64,000 nt of DNA from UBA1672 sp964352665 (GCA_964352665.1 CAYGSJ010000007.1:62001-126000); one strand, 5' to 3'. Shown: positions 28,869 through 38,998, counted from the stretch's first letter. Notes: generated from the sequence alone by a model not told the origin. Made by a program: numbers and translations.

Positions 28869-29318
28869 TTACAGATCCCCTAATAATTCGCCGATCTCCG
28901 GTGGCATTTTTTTTGGCACCGTTTCTGGATCGACACCGTTAATGAGGTAAGATACATCTTTAAGCTGTTTCATCACATCCACCCATGCAGTCATAAAATT
29001 AATTTCTTTGCATTCTTGTGCGTTTGTTTTCAAAGTATCATAAGTTTCTTTAAAGCTTTTGATTTTAATATCTGTCAGCTCTTGCACTTCCTCTTCACTT
29101 AATCTGCCTTGCTCTTCGAATTTTTTGATAAAACCTGCCGCGAGCACCGCTTCCTTTTCGCAATATATGCCATAGGCATCGGCTTGCGCAGAATATTTCA
29201 CAGCATCTTGCATTAACAGCCACGGATCTGTTTCTTCCTCTTGTGCCACTGATAGATAAGGTACAAAAAGCGCCAATAAAAATAATGTCGTCGGTATAAT
29301 CTGGTTCATCGTCGCCAT
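28869..29318 (-). CDS. Small exported protein, unknown
   Basis: 149 residues. A signal peptide (IIPTTLFLLALFVPYLSVA) is cut before QEEETD. The mature part is mainly helical and acidic, with two Cys (YCEKE and AQECKE) that could pair. ATG 29318 is chosen, with GGAGG about 11 bases upstream; the longer frame from 29363 would overlap tsaC. It sits between tsaC and the fatty acid hydroxylase on the same strand. I do not recognise a family. Confidence 0.65.
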   Translation of the reverse strand: MATMNQIIPTTLFLLALFVPYLSVAQEEETDPWLLMQDAVKYSAQADAYGIYCEKEAVLAAGFIKKFEEQGRLSEEEVQELTDIKIKSFKETYDTLKTNAQECKEINFMTAWVDVMKQLKDVSYLINGVDPETVPKKMPPEIGELLGDL

Positions 29319-29334
29319 AATATTCCATGCCTCC

Positions 29335-30336
29335 TTATTTGGGAAGAGACCCTTGCACCGCACGTTTCAGTCGATCGTTAATCGCCATTCCTATGCCGTG
29401 CTCCGGAATATTCATGACCGCAATGCCTTTATGCGCAGGTTTATCCAATGCGCGCATCATGGCAAAAAGATTGGACGCCGCCTCGTATAAGTCACCATCT
29501 TTGCTTAAATGCCTGACCCTCTCTTCCGGCATATCAGAAGCAGATGTTCCATCCTTTACGCCCATAAACTTTATGGAACCGAAGGACAGGAGAGCTTCTC
29601 CCGCTTCAAGATCAATCGCATTCATACGCACAGGTATGGACGGGGCATAATGCTTTAGGAGCTGTCCGGGAGATTTCACATCACCGCCCTGATTGCCTAG
29701 ATTATAAGACACCTCAACGCCAAGGGCTTCCGAGATTTGCTCTTCCGTTATGCCGCCAGGCCTTAAGATCACAGGCTTTTTTCCCGTGCAGTCAACCACT
29801 GTAGACTCAAGCCCCACATCACAAGCCCCAGCCGCCAATATAAGATCGACTTTATCGCCCAGACTTTCCTGTACATGTGCCGGTGTGGTCGGGCTTAGAC
29901 TGCCTGATTTATTTGCACTGGGTGCGGCAAGTGGAAACCCGCATTCCTGCATAAGCGCACGCGCACCCTTATGTGCAGGAATACGCACAGCAATAGTTGG
30001 AAGTCCCGCACTGACCAGATCGGTTAGCCCGGAATTTTCCTTTCGTTCTAGAATAAGGGTAAGAGGACCGGGCCAAAATTTCTCTGCAATCTTGCGGTCA
30101 TTTTCTGTCATCAGTGATAATTGCTCTACTTGCTTCATATCACAGACATGTACAATCAAAGGATTGAATTGCGGTCTGCCTTTGGCTTCGAATATTCTGG
30201 CCACCGCCTTGCCATCACAGGCATTGGCGGCAAGCCCGTACACTGTTTCCGTTGGCATACCGACAAGCCCGCCCTCTCTTAGTATTTGGGCAGCTTTTTC
30301 TATAGATTGTGCGTTTAGTGTTAAAATTTTCGCCAT
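29335..30336 (-). CDS. tsaC: L-threonylcarbamoyladenylate synthase (Sua5 type)
   Basis: 333 residues. It makes the threonylcarbamoyl-AMP used for t6A37 in ANN-decoding tRNAs. The YrdC domain (residues 1-200) has GGLVGMPTETVYGLAANA, KGRPQFNPLIVHV and APSANKSGSLSPT. A linker and C-terminal Sua5 domain (about residues 235-333, ending GIGMAINDRLKRAVQG) make it the long Sua5 form, not the short E. coli TsaC. An AGG five bases before the ATG supports the start. anmK lies 32 bases upstream on the same strand. Confidence 0.95.
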   Translation of the reverse strand: MAKILTLNAQSIEKAAQILREGGLVGMPTETVYGLAANACDGKAVARIFEAKGRPQFNPLIVHVCDMKQVEQLSLMTENDRKIAEKFWPGPLTLILERKENSGLTDLVSAGLPTIAVRIPAHKGARALMQECGFPLAAPSANKSGSLSPTTPAHVQESLGDKVDLILAAGACDVGLESTVVDCTGKKPVILRPGGITEEQISEALGVEVSYNLGNQGGDVKSPGQLLKHYAPSIPVRMNAIDLEAGEALLSFGSIKFMGVKDGTSASDMPEERVRHLSKDGDLYEAASNLFAMMRALDKPAHKGIAVMNIPEHGIGMAINDRLKRAVQGSLPK

Positions 30337-30368
30337 AGAGGCCTAAAGACCACTTTTAAATGATAAAA

Positions 30369-31442
30369 TCAAGATCCAGCCTTCACAAGAATCCCTCCTG
30401 TCAGGGGTTTTGGGGTTCCTGTTGTGGTCGGAAATGTGATCGGCAGCCCCAGTTTTGACCTAACCGACAAATAAGCAAAGCCTTCTGCTTCTGTCGCATC
30501 GCCATTCCAGCCTAATTCATCAATTGAAACAAAGGGAATGTCAGTACGCTCGACCATGGAATCCATCAGGAAGGAATTTTTTCTACCACCGCCAGAAACG
30601 TAGACTTTATGCGGGTTTTCGGGGAGATGTTCAAACGATTTGGTAACGCCCATCACGGTCATTTCCAAAAGGGTTGCCATTGCATTTTCTGCCGAAGCAT
30701 AGCGCACTATATCGGTTGTCCAATGATCCCTATCCAGTGATTTTGGTGGTGGCTTTTTAAAAAACGGGCTACTTAGAAATTCGCTAACTACATTTTCAAG
30801 AACATTTCCTGAAGATGCCAGTCTGCCGTCTTCATCAAAATCCTTTTGCCGGCGCACCTTCATCAAATCATCCATAAGTGCGTTGGCAGGCCCGCAATCA
30901 AAGGCGATGAGCTCTCCGTCAGCACCAATATAAGTAATATTTGCAACGCCGCCCAGATTAAGGATAGCAACAGGTCTTTCATGTTCCGACAATAATGCCT
31001 GATGATAAAGGGGAAGGAGCGGTGCGCCCTGCCCTCCCGATTCCACATCTGCTTTTCGCATATTATAAACAACGTCAATACCAACAGATTTTGCCAGCCG
31101 AGCGCCATCGCCAAGTTGCCAGGTAAATTGATTATCGGGATCATGTGTAATGGTTTGGCCGTGGAACCCTATGATATCTGCCTCTTCATTGAATGCTTTT
31201 ACTGCTTCTATATGAAGGTCCGTCACTAATTTTTCTGCTTCTTCAAGGGCTTCATCACGCTGCCTTTTACCAAAACAGGCCCGGACTTTGTTTCTGACTT
31301 CAATATCGTAAGGATGAGCATAAAAGCGCAGAGGCTTTACAACGCCTTGTCCATCGGTTTCGACCAGCGCCACATCAATGGCACCATCCAGCGACGTGCC
31401 CGACATTAATCCAATTGCCCTATAGACTTTATCCGCGCTCAT
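30369..31442 (-). CDS. anmK: Anhydro-N-acetylmuramic acid kinase
   Basis: 357 residues. It phosphorylates and opens anhydro-MurNAc during peptidoglycan recycling. The ATP-binding start is GLMSGTSLDGAIDVALVETDG; other family motifs are DIIGFHGQTITHDP, ILNLGGVANITYI and FDCGPANALMDDL, then VYVSGGGRKNSFLMD. Length is normal. It is divergent from tyrS with only 18 bases between the start codons, so its promoter must lie partly inside tyrS or overlap the tyrS promoter. Confidence 0.95.
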   Translation of the reverse strand: MSADKVYRAIGLMSGTSLDGAIDVALVETDGQGVVKPLRFYAHPYDIEVRNKVRACFGKRQRDEALEEAEKLVTDLHIEAVKAFNEEADIIGFHGQTITHDPDNQFTWQLGDGARLAKSVGIDVVYNMRKADVESGGQGAPLLPLYHQALLSEHERPVAILNLGGVANITYIGADGELIAFDCGPANALMDDLMKVRRQKDFDEDGRLASSGNVLENVVSEFLSSPFFKKPPPKSLDRDHWTTDIVRYASAENAMATLLEMTVMGVTKSFEHLPENPHKVYVSGGGRKNSFLMDSMVERTDIPFVSIDELGWNGDATEAEGFAYLSVRSKLGLPITFPTTTGTPKPLTGGILVKAGS

Positions 31443-31447
31443 GCGTA

Positions 31448-31453
31448 TATAAT
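31448..31453 (+). promoter_or_regulatory. Consensus -10 element placed just before the tyrS start codon
   Basis: TATAAT ends 7 bases before the tyrS ATG (31461). Transcription from it would begin at or next to the A of the start codon, giving a leaderless or almost leaderless mRNA. A partial -35 (TAGACT, 31423-31428, 19-base spacer) lies inside anmK. No Shine-Dalgarno sequence precedes tyrS, which fits. Confidence 0.45.
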
Positions 31454-31460
31454 TCCTGCT

Positions 31461-32714
31461 ATGACAAGTTACAAATCAGAATTCCTGAACATATTAGACG
31501 AACGCGGGTTCATAAACCAGTGTTCTGATTTTGAATCTTTGGATGCCAAATTATGTGAAGGAACTCAAAGCGCGTATATAGGGTTTGATGCGACCGCCAA
31601 ATCCCTGCATATCGGTAATCTTACCGGCATTATGATGCTGCACTGGTTCCAAAAATCAGGACACAAGCCCATCACACTAATGGGTGGTGGGACGTCGAAG
31701 ATTGGTGATCCTTCGTTTAAGGACGAACAACGCAAACTTCTTGATGACGATACAATCAATGAGAATATCGGACATATACAAAGCACTTGCTTCGACCAGT
31801 TTTTAAATTATGGCGATAATGCCACCGACGCATTGATGGTTAATAATAATGAGTGGCTTGATACGCTTAAATATCTTGATTTCCTTAGAGATTACGGACG
31901 TTATTTTACCATTAATCGCATGATCTCGTTTGATTCTGTTAAGCAACGTCTTGATCGTGAAAGCCCGTTAACCCTGCTTGAATTCAACTACATGGTTATG
32001 CAAGGCTATGACTTTCTTGAGCTTAATCGCCGTTACGGGACGATCCTTCAGATGGGCGGATCCGACCAATGGGGCAACATTATCAATGGTGTTGATCTGG
32101 GTCATAAGGCAGACAAGGTCCAGCTTTTTGCGCTGACGGCGCCGCTCCTTACCACACCGGATGGCCAGAAAATGGGAAAAACCGTAAATGGCGCGGTATG
32201 GCTTAACAAGGATTTACTCTCCCCTTATGATTATTACCAGTACTGGCGCAATGTCGATGACATTATGGTTGGCATGCTTTTGCGACGATTTACGACAATT
32301 GATGTCATGGAAATCCGAAAGCTTGAATCCTTGCAAGGAGCAGAAATTAACGAAGCCAAGAAAAAACTCGCCTTTGAAGCCACAGCCATTTGCCATGGTA
32401 TCGAGGCCGCCAAAGATGCAGAAGATACAGCGCAAAAGGTGTTTGAAGAAGGTGGTGTTGGAGAAGACCTCCCGAGTATTCAGGTACAGGAAAAACTGCT
32501 GGAGCAAGGGATCGACGTTATTGAATTGCTTGTTGAAACCGGACTTTGTGATTCAAAGGGGGACGCCAAACGTCTGATCAAAGGCGGTGGTGCGCGTGTC
32601 AATGATGCCCCTGTTAATGCGTTGGAGCAAAAAGTGACCATGGCCGACCTGACCGAAGAAGGACATATCAAGTTTTCTTCCGGTAAAAAACGTCACGCTT
32701 TGGTAAAAGTTTAA
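31461..32714 (+). CDS. tyrS: Tyrosine-tRNA ligase
   Basis: 417 residues. This class I synthetase has the HIGH motif as HIGN (DATAKSLHIGNLTG) and the KMSKS loop as KMGKT. The tyrosine pocket includes YMVMQGYDFLELN and QMGGSDQWGNI. A C-terminal S4 RNA-binding domain (GLCDSKGDAKRLIKGGGARVND) recognises tRNA. The start lacks a Shine-Dalgarno sequence and has a -10-like box immediately upstream. The stop lies 2 bases from the end of the convergent YhdP-like gene. Confidence 0.97.
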   Translation: MTSYKSEFLNILDERGFINQCSDFESLDAKLCEGTQSAYIGFDATAKSLHIGNLTGIMMLHWFQKSGHKPITLMGGGTSKIGDPSFKDEQRKLLDDDTINENIGHIQSTCFDQFLNYGDNATDALMVNNNEWLDTLKYLDFLRDYGRYFTINRMISFDSVKQRLDRESPLTLLEFNYMVMQGYDFLELNRRYGTILQMGGSDQWGNIINGVDLGHKADKVQLFALTAPLLTTPDGQKMGKTVNGAVWLNKDLLSPYDYYQYWRNVDDIMVGMLLRRFTTIDVMEIRKLESLQGAEINEAKKKLAFEATAICHGIEAAKDAEDTAQKVFEEGGVGEDLPSIQVQEKLLEQGIDVIELLVETGLCDSKGDAKRLIKGGGARVNDAPVNALEQKVTMADLTEEGHIKFSSGKKRHALVKV

Positions 32715-32716
32715 TT

Positions 32717-35700
32717 TCACTCGAACAAAATACGCCTGATAATGCCCGGTGTTAAAACCGATAGCGGATTTACAAGGATTTTTGGATCATCTGATGGTCC
32801 TTTTATGCTGTAGGTTGCTGCGAAAACTCCGCCGGAGCCACCTGTCAGAATATCTCCGATCAATGGAATTTTTCCAATCACCTTATTTAATCCTGACATA
32901 GGGACAACCGTGCCAGACACATCAACCACACGTTTTTCATTGTCAAACGTACCGTCAAAAAGAAGACCCAAAGAATTTCCTGACGTTGTGCCGTTTTTTA
33001 AAACCAGCAGGCTTCCTTGCTTTCTATAGAGCCAGCTAAAATCTGCTTCGAGTTTTTCAAAATCAAGGCCATCACCACCGAGCACGTCCCCTATTCCGGT
33101 AAGCGACAGAAGGCTGAGAATTTTTGTCAGGAAAGGCGCGCGCACAACTTTGAAGTCCCGTATTTCTGCCTTACCACGAATATCACGATCCAGAACATCG
33201 CGCACAGGTTCACCATAAATCATAAGCGTGCCACCCTTGATATCATTATAGACCTGGAAAGCCTTTAGAAACGCGCCGGCATCATCCGCCTTTAAGGTGA
33301 ATGTCCTTTTGCCTTGCTCATCCGGTACAAAACGCACAAACACAGAGCCAGCGCCAACTTTTGCATCGATCTCGACGGTATTAAATGCGCCCTGATCATC
33401 TATATCAAAATGAAGTTTTGCCTGTGTAACGGTCTCTTCAGGAGAGGTGCGCATTTCCTTTGCGTTCACTGTGATAACCATCGGGGATTCGTTATATTCC
33501 CCGCTTTGTTCCTCGGCATCCATAAACGGCTGCACATCCAAAAAAGAAGCATCCATATTTATTTTTACAGCGCCCGCATCGTTATATTTAAAGTCGAGTT
33601 TTGCCTTTGTTTCTTTGAGCGTAAAAGCAGGAACATTGCCACTGGAAAGTTCTGTTTTACCATTCTTTGTTTTGAATAACATGTCGGATTTAGAGATCGT
33701 AAATTCATCACCGTTTGCCGTAAGGTCTGTAATTTTAAGCAAAGTCCCCTTATCAAGATGTGCTTTGAATTTACCGGTGGCCTTTTTGCCCGGCGGTTTT
33801 TCAAAATCAAATGGATCAACAAAGAAAAGCGCCGAGGTGGCATCAACAGAAATGTCGGCAACGCCTGTTCCATCTCTTTGCTCAACGTAAGAAACATCCG
33901 CGAACACCGAACCTTCTATAAATTCACTTAAGTCAATACCCAGCATTTCACGAATATTCGGGTCGACATTAAGTTTGGCCATAAGTTTTTCTTTATATGG
34001 TTTACCCTCGCTTCTAAGAAAGGTTTCCCACTCCAGAGCGACGGGGCGTTTCTCGATCATAGCTGTGCCCTTCATGCTTACCAGGCCGTCTTTCAGGGCA
34101 AAATCGAGCGGCCCGCCACTAAGATCCAAATCGTCCAAAACATCGGGAAATAAAACCTCATCCAAAATACCTGTAACGCCGATTTCGAAGTCTTCAAGCC
34201 TGACATCTTTTTGCGCCGGAAAATGAAGCCATATTTTTAGATCGGCATCACCTGCAACCTTATCAATATCCATCTTGATATCATCATCAAGATTCACAGG
34301 ATCTTCGGACAAATATTTCAGGATATCCTTTACTCCGCCGTTAAGATCAATCTTGATGTCCGCATCTCCTTCTCCGACTGCTACAACTTTATCGAGCAAA
34401 AGTTTTGCCGATTTCACGGACATTGTTCCAAGTTTTCCATTTTCCACATCAACCGTAAGTTCGTCTTTGTTCATGTCAAAGCGGCCAGACCCATTTGCTT
34501 GTGTGACTTTATCGAGTGGCGCGCGGTAATCGACGCTCATATCTGTAAAAGAAAACTCGCCTTCCAGATTTTGAAACCCTGCACGCCAAGTTGGCTCTCT
34601 GCTGATACGTGCCGGTCCGTAGACAACCTCCATTTGGGCAGGAATTTGTTTTTTCTCTGCCAGCAAATCGAATTTTAGCCAGACATCCTGGAAAGTCCCG
34701 TCAGACAGACGTTCTACGATCCATTTTTCACTATTATCGCCGCGCAAAGCAACGGGCCAGATTTTCCCTATCTGGGATTGTTCGACTTCGTTAATCCACA
34801 ATTTAACAGGTCCCTGTAATGTATCTTCTTCATGTGCGATATCTGCTTCTGCGAAAACCGTTATATCCTTGAGCGTAATTTTTGTATCGCGCAAACGAAT
34901 GGACTCGGCCGTGTAATTATAAAATGCATGCAACGATAAATCCTTGTAAGGAATAGGGTCTTCCGATAGATCCGGATGCATGATGCTCCCTTCTTCGGAA
35001 GTGATGTCTACACTTACTTCCTCGGGCATAAAATTTTCATCCAGCACGGTTTCAACTTTTGCATTGAAAATAATATTTTGAGGGCCGAGAACATCAAGCT
35101 CCGGTATTGTGCCGGACATTGCCTGCACATCAATATTTTTAAAATCTGCCTGAACCTGCATGATCTTCTTTTCCCAGACATAGTTCATATCAAGGTTAAG
35201 TGCGGAACTTTCTAGCCCTATGTCGGGAAGAGAAACACGAACAAATCCTTTCAGGCCTGTATAAGTACTATGTAGCCCAAGATTAAAATCCGGCAATGAC
35301 CATGATTTATTTACAAAGCGATCATCAACAAACAGGCGTGCATCTTCGATTGAAAAAGCCTCTAAGCGGGAGATAAGTGAATTCTTTTTTGTTTCAGTTC
35401 CCGGGCGGGCAATGTAATCAAAAATACGTCCTGTTAAATCAAATTGCTCCTTCGACTCCTCTTCCGGCGCATTTTGCCCCAGATCAAGCTTTACGCCTCC
35501 GTCTTCAGCACGAATTAATCTGAGTGTCGGTTTTTTCAGGATAATGGATTTTGGAAAAATGCGCCCAAAGAATAGACCACGCCGAGAAAAGCTCATAGCC
35601 GCCTTATCAACGGAGATAATGGTGCCCCCCTCTTTGTCGAAGAGCGTGCCATTATGCATTTCTATGAATAGTGGCCCTTGCAATGCCGGCCAATACAATA

Positions 35701-35911
35701 CGACTTGATCGACCTTGCCGTAATTTCCTGTTGCAGGATCATGGAGCGCCGCTTCTATGTAGGGTTTTGCGAAACCGATATCCAGTGGCGCTTTATTAAC
35801 GCTCCAAACAAAAACAGCAAAAACCCCGGCACAAAGTACTGCCAAAACAGTTAAAACCTTGAGACTGTAAGAACTGATACGCCAGCAAAAATGCCTGATC
35901 TCTGTCGGCAC
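32717..35911 (-). CDS. YhdP/AsmA-like giant envelope protein (DUF3971-type)
   Basis: About 1,064 residues. An N-terminal membrane anchor (LKVLTVLAVLCAGVFAVFVW) is followed by an enormous beta-rich periplasmic region, with AsmA-like features at the C terminus (LEADFSWLYRKQGSLLVLKNGTTSGNSLGLLFDG, split by conserved Gly). YhdP-type proteins are bridge-like and are linked to phospholipid transport to the outer membrane. The frame opens with TTG at 35968, but GTG 35911 with AAAGGG seven bases upstream is the better start. It is convergent with tyrS and divergent from bcp. Function by homology only. Confidence 0.85.
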   Translation of the reverse strand: MPTEIRHFCWRISSYSLKVLTVLAVLCAGVFAVFVWSVNKAPLDIGFAKPYIEAALHDPATGNYGKVDQVVLYWPALQGPLFIEMHNGTLFDKEGGTIISVDKAAMSFSRRGLFFGRIFPKSIILKKPTLRLIRAEDGGVKLDLGQNAPEEESKEQFDLTGRIFDYIARPGTETKKNSLISRLEAFSIEDARLFVDDRFVNKSWSLPDFNLGLHSTYTGLKGFVRVSLPDIGLESSALNLDMNYVWEKKIMQVQADFKNIDVQAMSGTIPELDVLGPQNIIFNAKVETVLDENFMPEEVSVDITSEEGSIMHPDLSEDPIPYKDLSLHAFYNYTAESIRLRDTKITLKDITVFAEADIAHEEDTLQGPVKLWINEVEQSQIGKIWPVALRGDNSEKWIVERLSDGTFQDVWLKFDLLAEKKQIPAQMEVVYGPARISREPTWRAGFQNLEGEFSFTDMSVDYRAPLDKVTQANGSGRFDMNKDELTVDVENGKLGTMSVKSAKLLLDKVVAVGEGDADIKIDLNGGVKDILKYLSEDPVNLDDDIKMDIDKVAGDADLKIWLHFPAQKDVRLEDFEIGVTGILDEVLFPDVLDDLDLSGGPLDFALKDGLVSMKGTAMIEKRPVALEWETFLRSEGKPYKEKLMAKLNVDPNIREMLGIDLSEFIEGSVFADVSYVEQRDGTGVADISVDATSALFFVDPFDFEKPPGKKATGKFKAHLDKGTLLKITDLTANGDEFTISKSDMLFKTKNGKTELSSGNVPAFTLKETKAKLDFKYNDAGAVKINMDASFLDVQPFMDAEEQSGEYNESPMVITVNAKEMRTSPEETVTQAKLHFDIDDQGAFNTVEIDAKVGAGSVFVRFVPDEQGKRTFTLKADDAGAFLKAFQVYNDIKGGTLMIYGEPVRDVLDRDIRGKAEIRDFKVVRAPFLTKILSLLSLTGIGDVLGGDGLDFEKLEADFSWLYRKQGSLLVLKNGTTSGNSLGLLFDGTFDNEKRVVDVSGTVVPMSGLNKVIGKIPLIGDILTGGSGGVFAATYSIKGPSDDPKILVNPLSVLTPGIIRRILFE

Positions 35912-36037
35912 GTTCGACCCTTTCAAGTGAGTAGATAATCTCGATACATACGTTTTATCGCAGCACAATCAATTTGACCATAGGGGGGTTCTGCTTTACT
36001 CATAAAACCCACGGAAATTAAACATAAGGATTTTACG

Positions 36038-36520
36038 ATGGCAGATTTTAAAACCGGCGATAAGGCCCCTGACTTTACGCTACCGACCGACGGAGACGGT
36101 GAAATCACGCTATCATCTTTGCGTGGCCAGAATGTTATTTTATATTTCTATCCCAAGGATGACACGCCCGGATGCACCACAGAGTCATGTGGTTTCCGTG
36201 ATGCCTTGCCAGCGTTTGAAAAGCTGAATGCAGCGATTATCGGAATCTCCAAATGCAGTGTAAAAAAACACGACAAATTTAAAGAGAAATACAAACTGAA
36301 TTTTCCATTGGCTTCGGATGAAAACGGAGATGTATGCGAGGCCTATGGCACATGGGTAGAGAAAAGCATGTACGGGAAAAAATATATGGGCATTGAGCGA
36401 TCAACTTTTCTGATTGATGCAGAAGGAAAAATTGCCGCCATCTGGACAAAAGTCAAAGTTAATGGCCATGTGGAAGAGGTGCAAAGCACACTGGAAACTC
36501 TATCTGCGAAAGCGGCCTAA
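36038..36520 (+). CDS. bcp: Thioredoxin-dependent peroxiredoxin (BCP type)
   Basis: 160 residues. It reduces hydroperoxides using thioredoxin. The peroxidatic Cys and the resolving Cys five residues later are both in DDTPGCTTESCGFRD, as in E. coli BCP. KAPDFTLPTDGDGEITLSSL and YPKDDTPG are further family marks. AAGGA about eight bases before the ATG supports the start. Transcribed alone, divergent from the YhdP-like gene and ending 2 bases from the end of purA. Confidence 0.96.
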   Translation: MADFKTGDKAPDFTLPTDGDGEITLSSLRGQNVILYFYPKDDTPGCTTESCGFRDALPAFEKLNAAIIGISKCSVKKHDKFKEKYKLNFPLASDENGDVCEAYGTWVEKSMYGKKYMGIERSTFLIDAEGKIAAIWTKVKVNGHVEEVQSTLETLSAKAA

Positions 36521-36522
36521 GC

Positions 36523-37815
36523 CTAATTCACAAAAGGATCTTTAACCAATATTGTATCGTCACGCTCGGGGCTTGTTGAAAGCATGCTGACCGGAGCGCC
36601 GATCAGTTCTTCAATCCTGCGCACATAATAGACCGCAGCAGGTGGTAAATCTGCCCAACTGCGTGCGCCATAAGTGCTTTCCGACCAACCTTCAATCGTT
36701 TCATAAATCGGTTCAACGGAGGCTTGCTCGTATTGTGATGCAGGGAAGTAATCTATTTCTTTTCCGTCCAATTTATAACCGACACAAATTTTTATTTCAT
36801 CCAGCCCATCCAGAACATCAAGTTTGGTGAGTGCAATACCATGCATACCGTTAATGGTGACAGCCTGCCTGACCATCACTGCATCAAACCAGCCACAGCG
36901 GCGTTTACGCCCTGTTACTGTGCCGAACTCCTTACCTTTTTCGCCAAGACGCTGTCCAACATCATTGTCTTGTTCTGTCGGGAATGGTCCTGACCCTACG
37001 CGTGTGGTGTAGGCCTTTGTGATTCCCAGAATAAATTTTACAGCATCCGGCCCCATACCTGATCCGATGGCAGCCTGTGCGCCAATAGTATTTGAAGACG
37101 TCACAAACGGATATGTTCCATGATCGATATCGAGCATCGTACCTTGTGCCCCTTCGAAAAGAATTCTTTTTCCTTCTTTGCGTGCCTCGTCAAGTTTGCG
37201 CCAAACAATACCGGTATATGCAAGAATCTCGTCACGTATTTCCATTAACTGGTTATAGATGTCTTCCGGATTAATTTCCTCTGCGCCAAGACCTTTCAGC
37301 ATGATGTTATGATACATCATCATGGTTTCGATTTTTTCTTTCAAATCCTCTGGGTGGCGTAAATCACAGATACGCACACCGCGGCGCGCTACTTTATCTT
37401 CATAGGCCGGCCCGATCCCTCTTTTTGTTGTCCCGAGCTTTGCATCCCCTCTTGCATTTTCCATGGCCTGATCCAAAGCCTGATGCACCGGTAAAATCAA
37501 ACTGGCATTTTCCGCGATTAAAAATTTCTTCGGAGAAACCTCTACGCCCTGCTCTCTGATCGCATCGATTTCCTTGAGCAAAGACCACGGACAAATCACC
37601 ACACCATTTCCGATCATGGATAATTTGCTTTTACGCACAATACCGGATGGAAGGAGATTCAATTTATAAACCGTGCCGTCAATGACCAGAGTATGGCCCG
37701 CGTTATGCCCACCTTGAAAACGCACAACGACGTCGGCGCGGGAAGACAGCCAATCGACAATCTTGCCTTTTCCTTCATCTCCCCATTGTGATCCTATGAC
37801 TGCTACACTGCTCAT
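36523..37815 (-). CDS. purA: Adenylosuccinate synthetase
   Basis: 430 residues. It joins IMP and aspartate with GTP in AMP synthesis. The GTP loop and catalytic Asp are in GSQWGDEGKGKIVDWL. The catalytic His is in GGHNAGHTLV, the IMP-site stretch is KLGTTKRGIGPAYEDK, and the C-terminal GTP-binding part is MLSTSPERDDTI. Full normal length. hisZ lies 11 bases upstream on the same strand; this hisZ-purA pairing is seen in many alphaproteobacteria. Confidence 0.97.
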   Translation of the reverse strand: MSSVAVIGSQWGDEGKGKIVDWLSSRADVVVRFQGGHNAGHTLVIDGTVYKLNLLPSGIVRKSKLSMIGNGVVICPWSLLKEIDAIREQGVEVSPKKFLIAENASLILPVHQALDQAMENARGDAKLGTTKRGIGPAYEDKVARRGVRICDLRHPEDLKEKIETMMMYHNIMLKGLGAEEINPEDIYNQLMEIRDEILAYTGIVWRKLDEARKEGKRILFEGAQGTMLDIDHGTYPFVTSSNTIGAQAAIGSGMGPDAVKFILGITKAYTTRVGSGPFPTEQDNDVGQRLGEKGKEFGTVTGRKRRCGWFDAVMVRQAVTINGMHGIALTKLDVLDGLDEIKICVGYKLDGKEIDYFPASQYEQASVEPIYETIEGWSESTYGARSWADLPPAAVYYVRRIEELIGAPVSMLSTSPERDDTILVKDPFVN

Positions 37816-37826
37816 ACTAATCCCTT

Positions 37827-38984
37827 TTAGTTTATATCCTCAATTTTTCCATTGTTATAGACGTGGGAACAGCCCTGCGGCTTTTCATCCGGATCAGCAG
37901 CACGTACTGTAATCCATCCCTGTCTTTGCAAATCCATAATGACGTGCCAAGGCACATTCAGTGGAATAAAAACACGCTGCTCATCTTCTGGTGGATCAAT
38001 AGATTTTGAAATCGTATCCATGTAGAGCGTAAATCCGCGCGCCATTTCATCATGTTCGTTTTGACCGAAATGTACATCATACGATCCACCACGACCAAGC
38101 TCGCCGCGTATATTAGAGGAAAAAAGAGTAAAGCCAAGAGATTTATGATATTCGAAGCCGCTTTGCTCCAAAACATCGAGTGTCATTGAAATACCATCGA
38201 TTTTTAAATCTTCCAAAGCTTGTTGAATACCGTTACACACCGTTTTTAAAAGGCTGACTTTTGTTTTTATTTCCTTATCAAACTTTATTTTTTCCAGTGA
38301 CTCTATCGCATTTTCCCAATGGCCTGTGGCTTGCATGGCTTGGCCAATCACATCACAAACTTTGTGTTTTGTTGTGTTCAATGTATCGAGGTCTCGCTGA
38401 GAAACGGCCTTGTTTATTATATCTTCTACGTCTTCATCTTTAATGTCTTGAAGCAGGTGCGAAACAAAACCGGGAATAGTAAAATCTACCGTTATATTTT
38501 CTATGCCCAGTGCCTTTAATCCCAAAAGTGATAGGACACAAATTTCTATATCCCCTTCCAGACTTTTTGTCTGGCCGATAAGTTCACATCCAACTTGGGC
38601 GAATTGTCGCTCTGTACGAAGCTGACTGCCTTTGGTTCTGAGAACATTATTGGCATACATCAGCCGAAGTGGTCTGGGTGTATTTTTCATGCGGGATGAT
38701 ACAATGCGTGATACCTGTGCGGTAATATCGGAACGAAATCCGAGCATACGATGTGACACAGGATCCATAAGACGGAATGTTTCCGATGCAAGTCTTTCGC
38801 CTGGTCCGGGGGCCAGTAAACTATCCTCGAATTCAAGCAATGGCGGCTTTATACGTAAGTACCCGAATCCGGCAAACGTCTCCATAAGTTTCTGGATCGA
38901 GCGTGCCTCACCCTCGGCATATGGGGGTAGAAGATCAACAAAACCATTCGGCAACAACGCCAGACTATCATCTTTTTTTGACAT
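37827..38984 (-). CDS. hisZ: ATP phosphoribosyltransferase regulatory subunit HisZ
   Basis: 385 residues. HisZ is a HisRS-like protein without charging activity that activates the short form of HisG in histidine synthesis. The motif 1/2 region is present (GFVDLLPPYAEGEARSIQKL and EFEDSLLAP; SDITAQVSRIVSSR; RLMYANNVLR). The later part has GRGGSYDVHFG instead of the full HisRS histidine loops, and there is no anticodon domain. hisG is not in the window. It is followed by purA and preceded by glmM (14 bases) on the same strand. Confidence 0.9.
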   Translation of the reverse strand: MSKKDDSLALLPNGFVDLLPPYAEGEARSIQKLMETFAGFGYLRIKPPLLEFEDSLLAPGPGERLASETFRLMDPVSHRMLGFRSDITAQVSRIVSSRMKNTPRPLRLMYANNVLRTKGSQLRTERQFAQVGCELIGQTKSLEGDIEICVLSLLGLKALGIENITVDFTIPGFVSHLLQDIKDEDVEDIINKAVSQRDLDTLNTTKHKVCDVIGQAMQATGHWENAIESLEKIKFDKEIKTKVSLLKTVCNGIQQALEDLKIDGISMTLDVLEQSGFEYHKSLGFTLFSSNIRGELGRGGSYDVHFGQNEHDEMARGFTLYMDTISKSIDPPEDEQRVFIPLNVPWHVIMDLQRQGWITVRAADPDEKPQGCSHVYNNGKIEDIN

Positions 38985-38998
38985 GATCTTTTGGCGCT

